Shown here: one piece after another, positions 12,720 through 25,105 of the stretch
How positions within the stretch are numbered: position 1 is the stretch's first letter
How the letters are laid out: each line of letters opens with the position of its first letter
From: Mactra quadrangularis
Taxonomy: Eukaryota > Mollusca > Bivalvia > Venerida > Mactridae
Direction of reading: 5' to 3'
NCBI GenBank assembly: GCA_025267735.1
Contig: CM046293.1
Location: 14,346,560 to 14,410,559, forward strand
DNA length: 64,000 nucleotides
Position numbers and translations under genes: made by a program
Notes under the pieces: model-generated
Databases searched by the model: none
The model's input: the letters and a program-made list of their open reading frames with translations, nothing else
Told to the model about the DNA's origin: nothing

Positions 12720-13000
12720 AAACCCGGATCGATAGCCTAGCTGGTAGCGCGCCGGGATTTGGAATCTCGTGCCCGAGGGGGTGCGGGTTCGAATTCCACC
12801 CGGGAAGCTTATACCCTTCCATGAAAATTTGACAATAATGTCGATTTTCCTCCATTGATTAGATAATATGTAGAAGTTTCCGGCCTTGTGAAAGGGTAGG
12901 TGAGTACTGGTTATAGACAATGGTCCAGGAAAGCTAGGTTAGGTGAGCTGGACGTCGAAAAATTACCTAAATTGTGTTACACGGCGTTAAATCTAGTTAA
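12720..13000 (+). mobile_element. tRNA-derived SINE, family 1
   Basis: A nearly complete copy: head GATAGCCTAGCTGGTAGCGC, B box GGTTCGAATTCC, body GACAATAATGTCGATTTTCC, end GTGTTACACGGCGTTAAAT and a short A tail. Confidence 0.85.
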
Positions 13001-13375
13001 AAAATGGAATTTAACTCTAAATCCCTATATAATATTATTAGCGAGGCTATCATTAATATCAAACTGAAGTTCAACCAAAACAAATCGGTATGGAAGGAAA
13101 CACACATGCCAGTCAATCGTTTCTGTCTTTTAAAATCAATAAGAACAGCTTAAAGTTATTTTGCGTGTTTCGAAACATATAATTATATATAATTATAATG
13201 TATTGTATAATTGCAAATTATCTATATTAAATGCCATTGTAATCTGCTTTCGAATAGCAAAATGAATGCCTATTGCTTCTCTATCGATCATTTAAATAAA
13301 TTAAAATTGCGTAACTTGTTGATATGGCATTGACGATGAAAGAGACTCACAGAGCTTATTCAGCTAGTTTCACAC

Positions 13376-13425
13376 CCCCAGAACCACTACCCCCCTCCCA
13401 AGGCCTACCCCCCCCCCCCAGGGCC
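13376..13425. repeat. C-rich low-complexity tract
   Basis: Runs of C, including one of 13, separate a SINE-free region from the truncated 398-bp element. Length is likely unstable. Confidence 0.7.
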
Positions 13426-13428
13426 ATC

Positions 13429-13688
13429 TAGACGAAACACTATTAATAGCATTTTGATATCGTGATTTCTATTTTTAGACCAAGGTTTGCGAGCTAATTT
13501 AACTGCGGCGTTATTCACAGTCAGCGATTGGACGGCTCATTTCAAATTGCGTGTCGTAGACGATGCAAACAAATAACTGATCATAACGATTTCGTCATGA
13601 ATAATATAATAAGAAAAGGACAGCTGAATGTGACCCTCGTAAGAAAACGGCCAGGTCTAAAGTTTTAGATCTTGTTTTAATCAGATTG
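13429..13688 (-). mobile_element. Truncated copy of the 398-bp element
   Basis: Antisense and truncated at its left side, next to the C-rich tract. It keeps TCTAGACGAAACACTATT, CACAGTCAGCGATTGG and the terminal TTTTAATCAGATTG. Confidence 0.75.
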
Positions 13689-14630
13689 GTCAAAGACTTA
13701 CCCCGCCAAAATGAGGGTGGTCATGTGAATCCATGGACACACCGGTCACAGTAGCCTACACTGTAGTATGTTTTATTATAGATGTTTTACAACAATGATG
13801 TTGATGTCTGATGTTGTCTGATTGATGCTGAAAAAAACAGTAACAAATATTATTAACCAGTATTCTAACAGCCTTGTGTTCCATCGTATCGTAGTTAAAT
13901 TTGTTAAAACAAGTTCCACAAAATAAACTGTCTCATAAATTGTATATTGCGATGATAGTATCGTAATAATTTACATTTGTGGATATTTTATCGTTAATTA
14001 ATAAGATTATTAATTAATAAGGGACTTGTTTTGGTGAACTCACTAAATGACTCTTGCAACCTCCTCGAGGTATAATTCCTACGCATTCCGACTATCGTGT
14101 CTATAATTCAATATGCGGCAATCATTTATGACTGTTACCATAATGATATCTAAATTTTTGGACATCTAAGTTGATTCTTGAAATAAAATATTTGCTCTAT
14201 ATTAAATGTGTATCACCAACGCTTATGACGATTGATTGTAATAAGTTCATGAAAAAGGGTGACAACATTTTACTTTTTGACTCCGTAATTTTCTCAAGCA
14301 TCTAAACAAACATTTAACAAGGATACCAGGGTTCGCCCACCTCACGGCTCGGTTAGAACCGTGGTATAGGTGCTATGGTTTGGTTCGTATCAGTGTTCAT
14401 CAAGATTAATAATCAAGCGATATATCACTCGCCTTTCATTAAAATACCTTAAGCCTGACATAGTTACAAATAATTCAAACTGCAATTTTACCCAAAGCGT
14501 ATATAAAATTTAATTTTGCCCCAGACAATGGTTCGAACCTTTATGTCTAATGTCTTAACCGTTATCTGAATTGTTAAGTCTGCGTTTCGGAGTACCATCA
14601 CGTGGTATTCTATGGCAGTCCCTCCTAATA
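13689..14630. other. No gene recognised
   Basis: A degraded antisense tRNA-like stretch with a perfect GGTTCGAACC box lies near 14520-14590. Otherwise AT-rich with a TTAATTAATAAG repeat near 13996. Confidence 0.35.
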
Positions 14631-14977
14631 CCTCAGTCCCATAAAATCGTGGCTTGTTGCGGACCCGTACGTACAGACAGCCGGAGGCCGTGAGAAGCCT
14701 CGCGTATTAAGGTGACGGTTCACACATGGCAAAAAACAAAACACATGTAAGGAGCCGTAGCTGGAAGATATGCAAGTTTAATCCATACGCGGCCACGATT
14801 TTTTTCACGATTTGACTTTGAAACTGATACGTATATCCTGGGCAAATCTCACGGACCCGGTTCAAAACGTAACAGTCCGTGCGAGAAAGCAAGGGTTAGT
14901 ACGGGTCCTTGCGGAACTTGATCTCACGGCGCCCGTACGGTGCCCTCACGGCTTTTTTATGTTTATAGGACTTTAGC
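14631..14977. mobile_element. CAGTCCCATAAA-ended MITE, copy 1
   Basis: The ends are CCTCAGTCCCATAAAA and the complement of TTTATAGGACTTTAGC. Copies 2 and 3 lie at 15505 and 62940. Internal motifs such as GTTGCGGACCCGTAC and CACGGCGCCCGTACGGTGCC are shared. It is non-coding by my reading. Confidence 0.75.
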
Positions 14978-15335
14978 ATAAATATTCTTTACAAATGACT
15001 AACAATAAATCAAAAGGTGTCGTTTTACTCGAACTAAAACCATGGATTGCTCAAATGTTTAGGAAAAATATATAGCATAATAGGAGATCAAATACTTTAT
15101 GGTAAATATGCTTTCCTTTTTTCTTTACGAATCATTTATTTTTGATATACAATGTAGCTATTCAATCTAAGCAATCGTTTAACTTCAATTAAGTCACAAG
15201 TTTGTCCAGCCTGTTAGTTTTCTTTACTCGTGAAAGGTTCATTGACATTTGAAACAGGTTTAATATCGTAATACAATGTTTATCATTTTCATTATTGCCA
15301 TTATTATAAATAAATGGCCTGTTTTAAATCTAAGG

Positions 15336-15504
15336 AACGGGCGTGACCGAGTGGTTACGACGTTGGACTGATAATCATTGGATAGCCTCCCCGCGTTGGT
15401 TTGAATTCCATCCAAAACTTACCCCTTTGTGTAAGAAACTTTATTCTACTAGCTCAGTACGGGGCCAGGAAGCAGTCTCGAAACTCGAAAGTGATTAATT
15501 TAAG
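15336..15504 (+). mobile_element. tRNA-Ser/Leu-like SINE, family 3
   Basis: The head GGGCGTGACCGAGTGGTTAC has the A box and GGTTTGAATTCC the B box, as in a class II tRNA. The body includes GGCCAGGAAGCAGTCTCG. It ends exactly where MITE copy 2 begins. Confidence 0.75.
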
Positions 15505-15859
15505 GCCTCAGTCCCATAAAATCCTGGCTTGTTGCGGACCCGTACCTGCAGACAGTCGTATGCCGTGGGAAGCTTCGCGTGTTAAGGTGACGGTACGCAC
15601 ATGGCACAAGCCAACACATCCGTACGAAGCTGTAGCTGAAAGATATGCAAGTTTAATCCATACTCGGCCACGATTTTGTTCACTATTTGATTCTAAAACT
15701 GATACATGTACGTGTATCCATGGCTCATCTCACGTACCCTCGTAAAAACGTTATAGTCCGTACGGGTACGCAAGAGTTCGTACGAATCCTTGCGGAGTTT
15801 GATCGTACGGCGCCCGTACGGTGCCCTCACGGCTAATTTTATGTTTATTGGACTGTAGC
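15505..15859. mobile_element. CAGTCCCATAAA-ended MITE, copy 2
   Basis: Ends GCCTCAGTCCCATAAAA and the complement of TATTGGACTGTAGC. It is about 350 bp, in the same orientation as copy 1 and collinear with it throughout. Confidence 0.8.
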
Positions 15860-17945
15860 ATTAGTTGTAAGAACTTGTATTGAGCTAAAATGAATTAGTA
15901 TAAAAATATCTAAGTAATAGAAAATGTCTCTGTCTAATCGAATCACAAAATGTTTTAGACAATGTTACGGTGAAATTCATAAAATCGGAAGAAATAAAAC
16001 GCTTAAACGATGAGGCTTTTTTACACGCAGACATAATTATCGTGATTCATTAAATAGTTTCAAAGAGAATAAGGCGCATTTCTGCCCTATTATGTTGGTT
16101 TTATATACTTAAATTTATTTTCTTTCATCCAGTTTATTTTTTCACATTATTGTATGTTATAACTTTACAAATAAAAGCCCATATTGTAATTATATGACTG
16201 TGTCTGTCTTTTTTATCCAACATACTAGCTTTACAAGTCTCCATCACCATGAGTACAATAAAAAACTTATTTATGTTTACCTTTCTCAACAAGAAGTTTC
16301 CTAGGTATGATATTTAAAGGAATACAATCAACAAACAACATGGTTTTGAATTGAAAATGGTCATTTTTTATTAAATGACATTAAACAAATATGTACATAA
16401 TATATACATATAATCAAAACCATGGAATCATGAACAAATTATCTAAACATGAAAATTGTTTTTAATATCAAAATTTGAGGGGTATAACATTATGCCACAT
16501 ACATACTTAAAACAACATATATGGAACAATATCATATCATATGAAATCAATGTAAAAACTTTAATACATAATAACAAAATTATAACTCAGTTAATCACAT
16601 AACATGAAGTCAAACCCTAGGGTGAGATGGGAGGGAAAGAATTTGCCTAATTATTCATTTTCAACAAAGAAGACGTAATTAATGCATAAACTAAATTTTT
16701 GCGCACTTAATCCATAAATGAAAAACTTATTTATTTGAAAGATTTTTCAATAAGTCAGTAAGGATTTTTTCTACCATCATCTCTGTGTTAAATAATGATT
16801 TTTCTACATTTCAAGTGATGCCTGTATATCTGTTTAAAGTCTATTTCTATTGTGAAAATTATCACTATTGTAAAACGTCATTGAATACGAAATATGTAGA
16901 AATAGGCGTTCAAGAAATAGTAGAAGTTTCAAGTTTCCATCTATGATAAGTTGTTCAAATAGTTTCATCAGAATTTGTGTTGTAATATAAAGCCAAAGAT
17001 CTTAGCCGAAAGTTATTAAATATGTATTACTGAACGAAAATCGACAGTTTCGTCCATTTTACCTTTAGGGGCGTAGCCATCCCTATGAAGTCTTTAACAA
17101 GCTACCCATTTGGTACGCGCGTAGCCTACCGTGCCAGGGACCAGTGGCGCTTTTCACAAAAAAATCTTACGATAAAACTCATCGTAGGTCAAAAGCAAGA
17201 AACATAAATAAAACAGTCATTTTGGCCAAACAATTCCAAATGTTATTGAATCATATAGGATATTGTATACTTTTTGGATACCATGTATCATAGTTATGTT
17301 TATTATCCTTCTGACTTTGAATTGCAAAATTATGAATTTGACTCACGATAGCTTTTTATCGTAAGAATTTTACTGAAAAGGTGTACAGGGCTACGATATT
17401 TTTCAAGTAAATATGAAATCAGTGATTTTCTTTTTTTTAAATGTATGATATTCTATTCCATGTATCGTACGTGTATATCCAAATTCAAAACTCAAAATTA
17501 CCAAAAATACTTAAAAAGCAGGAAAACAATTTACTTTTTTAAAATATATTTTAACCAATTTCAAAAGAATCATTACAAAACTGCACCTACCTCTACTAAT
17601 ACTACTTCTTTATCAACAATATCACATATATTTTCGAACTCTTACTCAAATTCCTCACAGTTGCTTGGCTTGATTCATTATGAAATATTCTATATACTTA
17701 TATAAATACATTTATTATAATAACTCATGTGTGTTTGTCTTGGGTGTAAGATTCTAATCATCATCATCATTACTGTCGGTTTCCTTCAGGCAAACTTTTG
17801 TTTTAACGATTTATGCAACATGAAGATTTATCACTAATGTACTTACAAATATCATATCTTTAAATCTATCAATTAATCATTTAGAGAAAGGGTTGGGATG
17901 ATGTCAATGTTGATGACACACAACATAAACGTATTTATTTTATAT
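15860..17945. other. No gene recognised
   Basis: AT-rich. The 86-codon frame at 17445-17705 has low-complexity composition and no splice or domain support. Confidence 0.4.
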
Positions 17946-18510
17946 TGAACCCGGGTCAGTAGCGCAGCAATCTGATTAAAACCCGATCTAAAATTTTACC
18001 GCTCGCATACTCACTAATTTAGATCTGGCCTTTTCCAAACGAAGGTCACGTTCAGGTGACCTTTTCTCATCATAATATTCATGACGAAATTGTTATGATA
18101 CGTAACTTGTTTACATCGCCTACGTCACACAATTTGAAATGAGCCACCCAATCGCAGACTGTGAATAATACCGCTGTTAAATCTGCAGGCGAACCTAGGT
18201 CTAAAAATAGAAATTACGAAATAAAAATGTGATTAAAAGTGTTTTCGTCTAGATGAAAGCTACGCATTGATTGGTCGACACAAAGTTCATCTCGACGTGA
18301 CCTTGCATTGATTAAGTAGAGATCCAGTACGACAACGCGAGTAGAACAGGATCTCTGTTTACGGAGATTGGTAGCGCAGTTGGCACATGTAGCGCGTCTG
18401 GATTTTGAATCTAATGTCTCGAAGGGGGTACCGGTTCGAACCCCATCCGGAATGAAAATTTGACAATAATGTCAATTTTTCCTCTATGAATAAGGTACTA
18501 TATTAATAAC
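17946..18510 (+). mobile_element. SINE family 1 copy split by the 398-bp element
   Basis: The head CCCGGGTCAGTAGCGCAG (17950-17967) resumes after the inserted element at 18380 with TTGGCACATGTAGCGCG, then B box GGTTCGAACCCC and the body GACAATAATGTCAATTTT. The SINE is older than the insertion. Confidence 0.8.
17968..18370 (+). mobile_element. 398-bp family element, full copy, 9-bp TSD
   Basis: Starts CAATCTGATTAAAACCCG and ends TTTACGGAGATTG. GTAGCGCAG is duplicated at 17959-17967 and 18371-18379. The ends are weakly inverted (CAATCT on both). No coding frame is seen. Confidence 0.88.
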
Positions 18511-18627
18511 TTTAAATAATTGAAATATTTTTCAATCAAGGTAAAAATTTCATTATTTTTATAAAGGGAGATAATAAATTTTAAATTTATTTTTAAAAAG
18601 GGAATTAATAAGTTTTAAATTCAAAAC

Positions 18628-18950
18628 AGTAGCGTGTTCAATTACACAAAACGTTACAGAACGTTACATAACGATACATTCGGAACTCCTCGGCCATTCA
18701 CTGCAAATAATCTCATCTAATACACAAATATGCGATCGTTAAGGCAATGAGTGATGTTTCAAAATTTACGGACTAAAAACGAAACATCACTCAATGCCTA
18801 AACGACCATATATTTGTTTACTTTAACACCGGTAGTTTCAAAACAGCGTCTAAATATATCCGAGATTATTCGCAGCAAATGGCCGAGGAGTTCCGAATGT
18901 ATCGTTACAGAACGTTCTGTAACGTTTGCGGTAACTGAACTCCCTACAGG
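18628..18950. mobile_element. Hairpin MITE, copy 1
   Basis: The two halves are near-complete inverted repeats. TGTTCAATTACACAAAACG pairs with the complement of CGTTTGCGGTAACTGAAC, and the arms continue through GTTACAGAACG and GAACTCCTCGGCCATT to the centre near 18785. Confidence 0.8.
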
Positions 18951-19896
18951 TGTCAGTGTCAGCAAAACAATCACAACCAAAAACTCAAGGAGAGATGTAT
19001 TTTGTACAGTTGTGATGGAAACAGATTTCTCTAGAGTGTTAGAAGTTTAAATTCTCGACAAATTAGGCAATCAATCTCTGCTAGCTTACACAATATCATT
19101 CACTCATGACAGGGCTAGATTAAGAGTAAATAATTTCTGTTTGTAGATAGAGCTATTCTGAACTGGAAGACCTTAAAGTGATGCTAAATGCCAAATATGA
19201 AATCCCTAGACCTTAGCGTGCTAGAGAAGATATATGTCCTGATTCAAATCGGTTGACCCATAGGGCGGGGTCAATATTGACCCCAGAGACATAATTTGTA
19301 GAGGACCTTAAGGTCATGTTAAATATACTGCTTGAATACTTGTGGTTAGTAGACCTATATGATATTTGACCAGACGATGCTTTAAAAATTGGATCACGGC
19401 AGACGAACGGACGCGCACTCACGAACGCGCGCATGTCTTATTATTCCAAGTAAATCAACAATGTCAGACTATCAAGAAGGCATACATTTATACGACACAG
19501 GATTTGAACTCGGCTCTCCCAAATCATAATCAGATATACAAATATAGTAATTTGGTATTAAAGTTAATGACTTGTTCGTGGGTATTTAGTACTTCCCTCT
19601 ATGTACATTCGAAATGGCAGTTTTATAAAATATGATTTGCCTCCTTCTTTCATACACAGAGGTAAATCATAGAGATATTTTGTGTTATTATGAGGTTCTT
19701 TACCATTACTGGAGTCAGAAGTTATACCCCTGAGAACAATAAGTATATTAATATGGGTCTTGTTGAAACAATGTCGTTTTGATGTGTTTTTTGTGCCATC
19801 GAATTTGATAGTTCTAATAATAGGACGAATACAGTATAATGATGTTTTATACTGATTTGTTTTTAGTTCAATTATGAAACAAGTCCTTAAAAATTA
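18951..19896. other. No gene recognised
   Basis: Short frames only. Confidence 0.4.
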
Positions 19897-20070
19897 GATT
19901 AATCACTTTCGGGTCCGCTTCCTGGTCCAATAGTATATACTTACAATTAGGATAAATTTGCTTACTCAATGAAACTATGGGGTAGGTTTTGGATTGGATT
20001 TTAACCAACACAGAGCTGGCTATCCAATTACCACTCCAACCTCGTAACCGCTCGGCCACACCCGTTCCTT
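19897..20070 (-). mobile_element. tRNA-Ser/Leu-like SINE, family 3
   Basis: Reverse complement of GAACGGGTGTGGCCGAGCGG, the best-preserved class II tRNA-like head of the three copies, ending in GGACCAGGAAGCGGACCCGA and AAAGTGATTAAT. Confidence 0.75.
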
Positions 20071-20321
20071 GTTTAAGAGTTGATATTATCTCACATTACA
20101 TTGACCCGGAATATTGGTAATGTAATATCTAATACAATGTAGTTTGATTTTGAATCAAAACATCATTGTTAAACAACAAAACGAAAATATTATTATAACA
20201 AAGAAAATTTGCATTTGATTAATTTTATGCAAAAAAGTGATAAATATAATAATAATAATAAAAAATAATGTAAAAGCATAAAAATAAACATATTGCACAT
20301 TAATATTGAGCCATCTCTCGT

Positions 20322-23300
20322 CTACATCTTTTGACATCTACAGCGTGAAAACAAACTTCTGAAGAATTTTGTTATTCTGCCGCCATCTTTATTATCAGCC
20401 AATGAAGTACTAGATGTTTCCCCGTTGTTGTTGTTGTTGTTGTTGGAAACATTTACTTCATTAACAAAGCTGTCAAACTTTATATCCATATAGTCGTAAA
20501 CATCATGAATTCCTTCTTGGTAAGATATCTGAGGAATAAGCTGAGCTTTAACTGGCGACCATGGAAATTTAGGATCGATGACAGGCTTCAATGACACTTC
20601 TTGCCAAATATCACATTTTTCTTGTTGCACTATCGTGATAATGGTGGTAAAGTTGTCCCACACTTCAGCTTGGTTTGCAGACGAGCACAGTTGGTACACG
20701 TGCACTGGTTTGAAACTATTTCTAATCTGAAATAGACAAAACATAAACATAGTAAGAAAAGGTTTGTCAAAAAACGAGAAATAATTAAGCAGAACAAATG
20801 TATATGACTTGGTAAATAGACCCAACTAACTATTCAGACTTGATTGTACAAAGTATTTGTCGGGTTTTCATCAATAGAAATTGTTGCGTAGCGATGGGCT
20901 ACAGTTTGTATATTGCCACACTTTTATGTGTACCATGTCTCTGGTTTACAATGCCAACATTAGTATTAAGGATATAGTTTATAACAACACCAAGTTTGTA
21001 TATGATGTTTAATTATAGTCTATGATAGTTAAGGTTAACAAACATACTTTATAAAGTTCTAAATTCAATATAATAATTTATAAGTCCAGATTCAAAGCAA
21101 TGTCCTTAACTCTCGTGTTCGAGCTGCTTTCAACACATGCACGGCAAAACCGGTTTTGCGTCGATGAAGTAGCATGAAAAGTATCCAATTAAGCAGACGA
21201 CAAAACCATTATCGATCGATCATTAATATTGAAAAATAAAAAACAATCCTACAATATGGAAATATATAAGGGGTACGTAGAAGTTTCGTTAAGTAACATG
21301 TATAAAAATCAATTTATATGTACCTTAATTTTCTGATGGATCCAGTCACATGAGAATGTTAATACTGTTAGTGGAATGATGGACAATAAATCGTAATCCA
21401 TGACGTCATCACTAAAGTTAACTCTTGCTACAATCAAACGCTTCATACTAAGACCAAGACATACAAGACTTGGAGCATAGTCACCAATAAGGGAGACAAA
21501 TCTTCCCTCAGCATACAAGGTTTCATCAATGTTGTATTTCTGTTTGAGAACAGACTGTAATGTTGGATTTTCTGTCTGAAAGTAGAAATATTATTCAGAT
21601 TAAACAGATTTCTAAATATGATACAAGTGCGTAGGTGAATCTAACCGGGGATCAGGGAGGTCCGGATCCCCTCTGAATTTTCAAATATACCTGTCTATGA
21701 GTGCCTTTTAACTGTAAGTCATTAGGCAATTTTTTGGGCTTGCTTTGCTCTTGTTTTGTAGTTTTTATTTTTAATATGATTCGTTATTTTGCGAACAGAG
21801 ATTAATGTGGTTGTGGTTCGATAGGTTGGACCCCCTCTAGAAAAAAATCCTGGATCCGCCCCTGCAAGTGTATATCCCTCGAGCCTTGTTAAAGTTTATT
21901 TTTATTCAGTCTATGAATTATAGGGAATTAGTCTTCAGACAAAATTTTGGAGAACTTTTTTTGGACATACATAGGACAAATGTCTTTATAACGGAAACAG
22001 TCCCTGCCATTCACTTGACCAAAGAATAACTAGAGAATTCTAGGAGAAGGAACCCTCCTTGTTTACCGCGGTAAACTAAGAAAGTTTCGCTAGATGTTAT
22101 TTGGAAAAATACATACAAAAAGAACATGTGAACATATGATTAAGCTAAACATCTTTAAAATTGTTTTATTAGCTACAAATTTAGTTGATAATTTTAGTTT
22201 TCGTAAACAAAAATTAATGTATCAAAGATCAGATATAGGGGGTAAATAATCGTTTTCAAATGCTATAAAACACCTATGCACTACACATATAATACATAGT
22301 GTCAAAACAGGTTTGCCCATGGAAACTCACAATTAAGATTCGGTCATTCCCTTACTTCATAGCATTTTTGCATGGTTCAATAAATATCATTATTCCCAGA
22401 ATAAATTAAAAAAAAAACAAATAATATAAATTTGTTTTTATGAAAATAACTTTGAACGTTAGATAATGTTTGGAAAAAAATCAAAGATGTCCATCCCCTG
22501 GTTTACAAAGTCTTATATCTCTTGCACTACACATATTTAAGGCACCAGAGCATTTGATTTTTTCACCAAAACAAATAATTCCATCTAAAACTTTGAATTC
22601 ATGTTTTAATTAATAACTGGTTTAAGCGAAAAAAATGTTTGACTTAATTTATAAACATACCTCAAACATTTTTCAATAATTCAATGTTGAATAAAGAGCA
22701 AAAATATGACAGCTTGAATAAATGCGTGTATGTTAGTTAGCGTGTTTGACGACGTATCTATGATACGACGATTAACGTCATGACGTCATAGTTATCAGGG
22801 AACGTAATTGTTGTACGTTATATGTAAAAAATAGACTGGATTACCTGCCCCTTTGTTTACGAAAAAGAACTAGAATTTAGAAGTAACTTAACTAATAATC
22901 CAATAAATTAAACTTGTGTGTGTGCTTTTACATATTCAGCATCAGGTCATTCAGAGCGGCGAAGGTCTAAGTAGAAACAAATACCTATATCAAAAAGTTG
23001 TCATAAGAAATATTAAACAACGGAAATAAGACTTTATGCTTTTATTCGTTTTTGTGCCATCCTTGATGTATAATGTTGTTTAATATTGCTATTCGGTAAT
23101 GCATATATTATATACAGTTTATTATTGTAACTTGTATGTTATTATTGTAACTTGTATGTTATTATTGTAATTTGTATGTTATTATTGTAACTTGTGTGTT
23201 ATTATTGTAACTTGTACATGTATGCTATTATTGTAAATTGTATGTTATTATTGTAATTTGTATGTTATTGTTGTAACTTATATGTTATTATTGTAACTTG

Positions 23301-24579
23301 TATGTTATTATTGTAACTTGTATGTTATTATTGTAACTTGTATGTTATTATTGTAACTTGTATGTTATTATAGTTACTTGTATGTTATTATGTGTGCCAT
23401 GTTGTAACAGTGTATGACAAAATTAATATAATCTAATCTAATTAAACTCAGACAAATCATAGAAATTGCTTGATCAAAGAAGTGCTTAATATTGGAGTTG
23501 TTCATACTCATAGCCCTGTAGAAAACGGCTGCAGAATTTAGCTGCTAAAACACATGATGGGAACTTCGGTTATCGCTACTCTTAATGAAAATAGAAATGC
23601 CATTGTCACTTTACGGTGATCAAGATATATTGATGATGGTTGTTGAACTGTTGTTTTTTTGTGCAGCAATTATGAGGATTATGTGCAGCGCTGGCAAATT
23701 TAAATTTGGGTAAAAACAAAAAAAAAACAATAGATTCAGATATCACTTATTTACAGTGATAAACTAGATATATGATATAATTAAGTGTTACTTTAAATCT
23801 TTGTACATAAGGATTGCTGATTATTTAATGTTTATGGTTGATAGTACCACATGGACAGTGACAATCAGTTTACACAAGTCAACTGTCCCTTGGTGTACAG
23901 CAGCTGACAACTTAATTGTTCCACTGAATTATTGTCCTTGGAAAGGAAGAATATTTGGACATGCCAATATGTTAAAATGAATGGAGATGGCTGCTGTTGC
24001 CTTGTCTTGTTTTTTATGTGTTGGGTATGAATAAGGTAGGGCCAGGGTGTATACCAATAAGATTATAGACAATTTTATAGAATATTATAAGTCTGGTCCT
24101 TGTTCTTCTACAGTAGTTTCTAGAGGTGACCACTTTTAGTTAGGGATCATGGCAGAGACGGAGCTTGTATAGTGAAAACGATTAGTTTCAAATCTTGCCA
24201 CCTTTTTTGACTTTTAAATAGCTAAAGATTTTACACAAAAGTATGTTTTACAACTACATGCTAAGTAAATTTGTACATGAGTACATGATTATAGAAAAGG
24301 ATGTAAGAACTTTTTGAGCATCCAGAAGTTGATTCCTATTATTTTTGCGGGGTATAATTAAAACATTATAATTTCTCTTATATACTGGCACCGTCGTAAC
24401 ATCCCAATTGATTGACGAACACATGTACATTTGTAAATGTAAATGAGTTTCTGTGAAAGTCCTCGATATCAATTGAAAACATTTGAAAACGATCATTTAC
24501 CCGGCTCAAGTCTGATCAATATATTGAAACTTATAATTAGAAAATACTTTACTTTAATTATTTGACTTACCTCAATCAT
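20322..24579 (-). CDS. About 221-aa protein with PH-like, possibly GARIN/FAM71-like, core; two alternative first exons
   Basis: Last exon 20322-20726 (134 aa plus TAG) and exon 21324-21575 (84 aa) have good acceptors, a GTACAT donor and phase-0 joins. Two possible first exons each end in phase 0 with a consensus donor: 24571-24579 (Met-Ile-Glu, GTAAGT) and 22661-22669 (Met-Phe-Glu, GTATGT). Both have an in-frame stop just before the ATG. The middle shows LYAEGRFVSLIGDYAPSLVC, then DYDLLSIIPLTVL, IKIRNSF, HVYQLCSS and a WDNFTTIITIV helix. This order (strands, a IIPL strand, final Trp helix) is PH-like and recalls the Rab2-binding domain of GARIN/FAM71 proteins; that match is from memory and tentative. 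The tail has seven Asn encoded by a GTT/AAC microsatellite, then a basic Cys end, CRCQKM. The function is not established. The exons are well supported, the first exons less so. Confidence 0.55.
20424..20445. repeat. (GTT)n microsatellite coding poly-Asn
   Basis: The triplet run lies inside the last exon of the minus-strand gene and encodes seven Asn. Confidence 0.8.
21105..21297. mobile_element. Half copy of the 8.4-kb long-TIR MITE
   Basis: It shares GTCGATGAAGTAGCATGAAAA, the GCAGACGACA region and the terminal AGAAGTTTCGTTAAGTA with the right half of the element at 8406-8980. It lies in the intron before exon 20322-20726. Confidence 0.5.
21576..22660. other. Intron of the 221-aa gene
   Basis: No further exon is needed by phase and none was seen. 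CACTACACATAT occurs twice (22277, 22525). Confidence 0.4.
22781..22788. promoter_or_regulatory. CRE palindrome TGACGTCA upstream of first exon 1b
   Basis: A perfect cAMP-response element with an adjoining CGTCA half-site lies about 112 bp upstream (minus strand) of the ATG of the candidate first exon 22661-22669. The surrounding block resembles the one at 24.69 kb. Confidence 0.45.
23115..23390. repeat. 20-bp minisatellite, about 14 copies
   Basis: The unit ATTATTGTAACTTGTATGTT is repeated with few changes. It lies between the two candidate first exons of the 221-aa gene. Confidence 0.9.
23391..24570. other. Intron between the alternative first exons
   Basis: Nothing recognised; the 80-codon minus-strand frame at 24254-24496 is unsupported. 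Confidence 0.4.
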
Positions 24580-24687
24580 GATCAACTAATTTCTCTTGGA
24601 TAATAATAAGAAAGTATCGGCTTGAAAATTGCGTGTGTGCTAGCTAGCTTTGTAACGGCGTAACTATGAAGACGACGTTCAACGTCA

Positions 24688-24695
24688 TGACGTCA
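24688..24695. promoter_or_regulatory. CRE palindrome TGACGTCA upstream of first exon 1a
   Basis: The same CRE plus half-site (ACGTCATGACGTCATAGTTA on the plus strand) lies about 109 bp upstream of the ATG of first exon 24571-24579. Context and spacing match the 22.78 kb copy, which points to a duplicated promoter. Confidence 0.45.
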
Positions 24696-24974
24696 TAGTT
24701 AACAATGAATCAGGTATTTACGTCAATTTATAATAAATTTGATAGAGTTACGTTTCTTGAAAATGTTTATTATCATGAGTGGTTTTTTTTTAAATTTCAT
24801 CACACAGTATCGTTGCTTTGCAACACTGACACCTGAGTCTATAACTTAGGATAATAAAATAAGCTGCACGTCCCTATATAGTCCCCCGTGTATAGATGCA
24901 CACTACCATATAGAATCTACATAGTATACAAGTATTGAACGTTTTTTACAGTGCGTACGGTTCTAACCGTTTCG

Positions 24975-25105
24975 TGATAAAAAGTAAGCAGAGACAGCAG
25001 AAGGATTGATCTTTTTGCTGTGTCCGCTAGCAAAAAGATAAACATTACAGCAGAAAGATCAATCCTTCCGTTATTTCTGCTGTGCTGCTTTTCTGCTAAC
25101 TTTTA
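24975..25105. repeat. Inverted repeat around AAGGATTGATC
   Basis: CAGCAGAAGGATTGATCTTT is answered by AAAGATCAATCCTTCCG, with outer arms AAAAGTAAGCAG and CTGCTAACTTTT. A small inverted-repeat element is likely. Confidence 0.5.

Noticed and set aside
15401..15745. 114-codon frame
   Set aside because: It runs across a SINE and a MITE and has no independent support.
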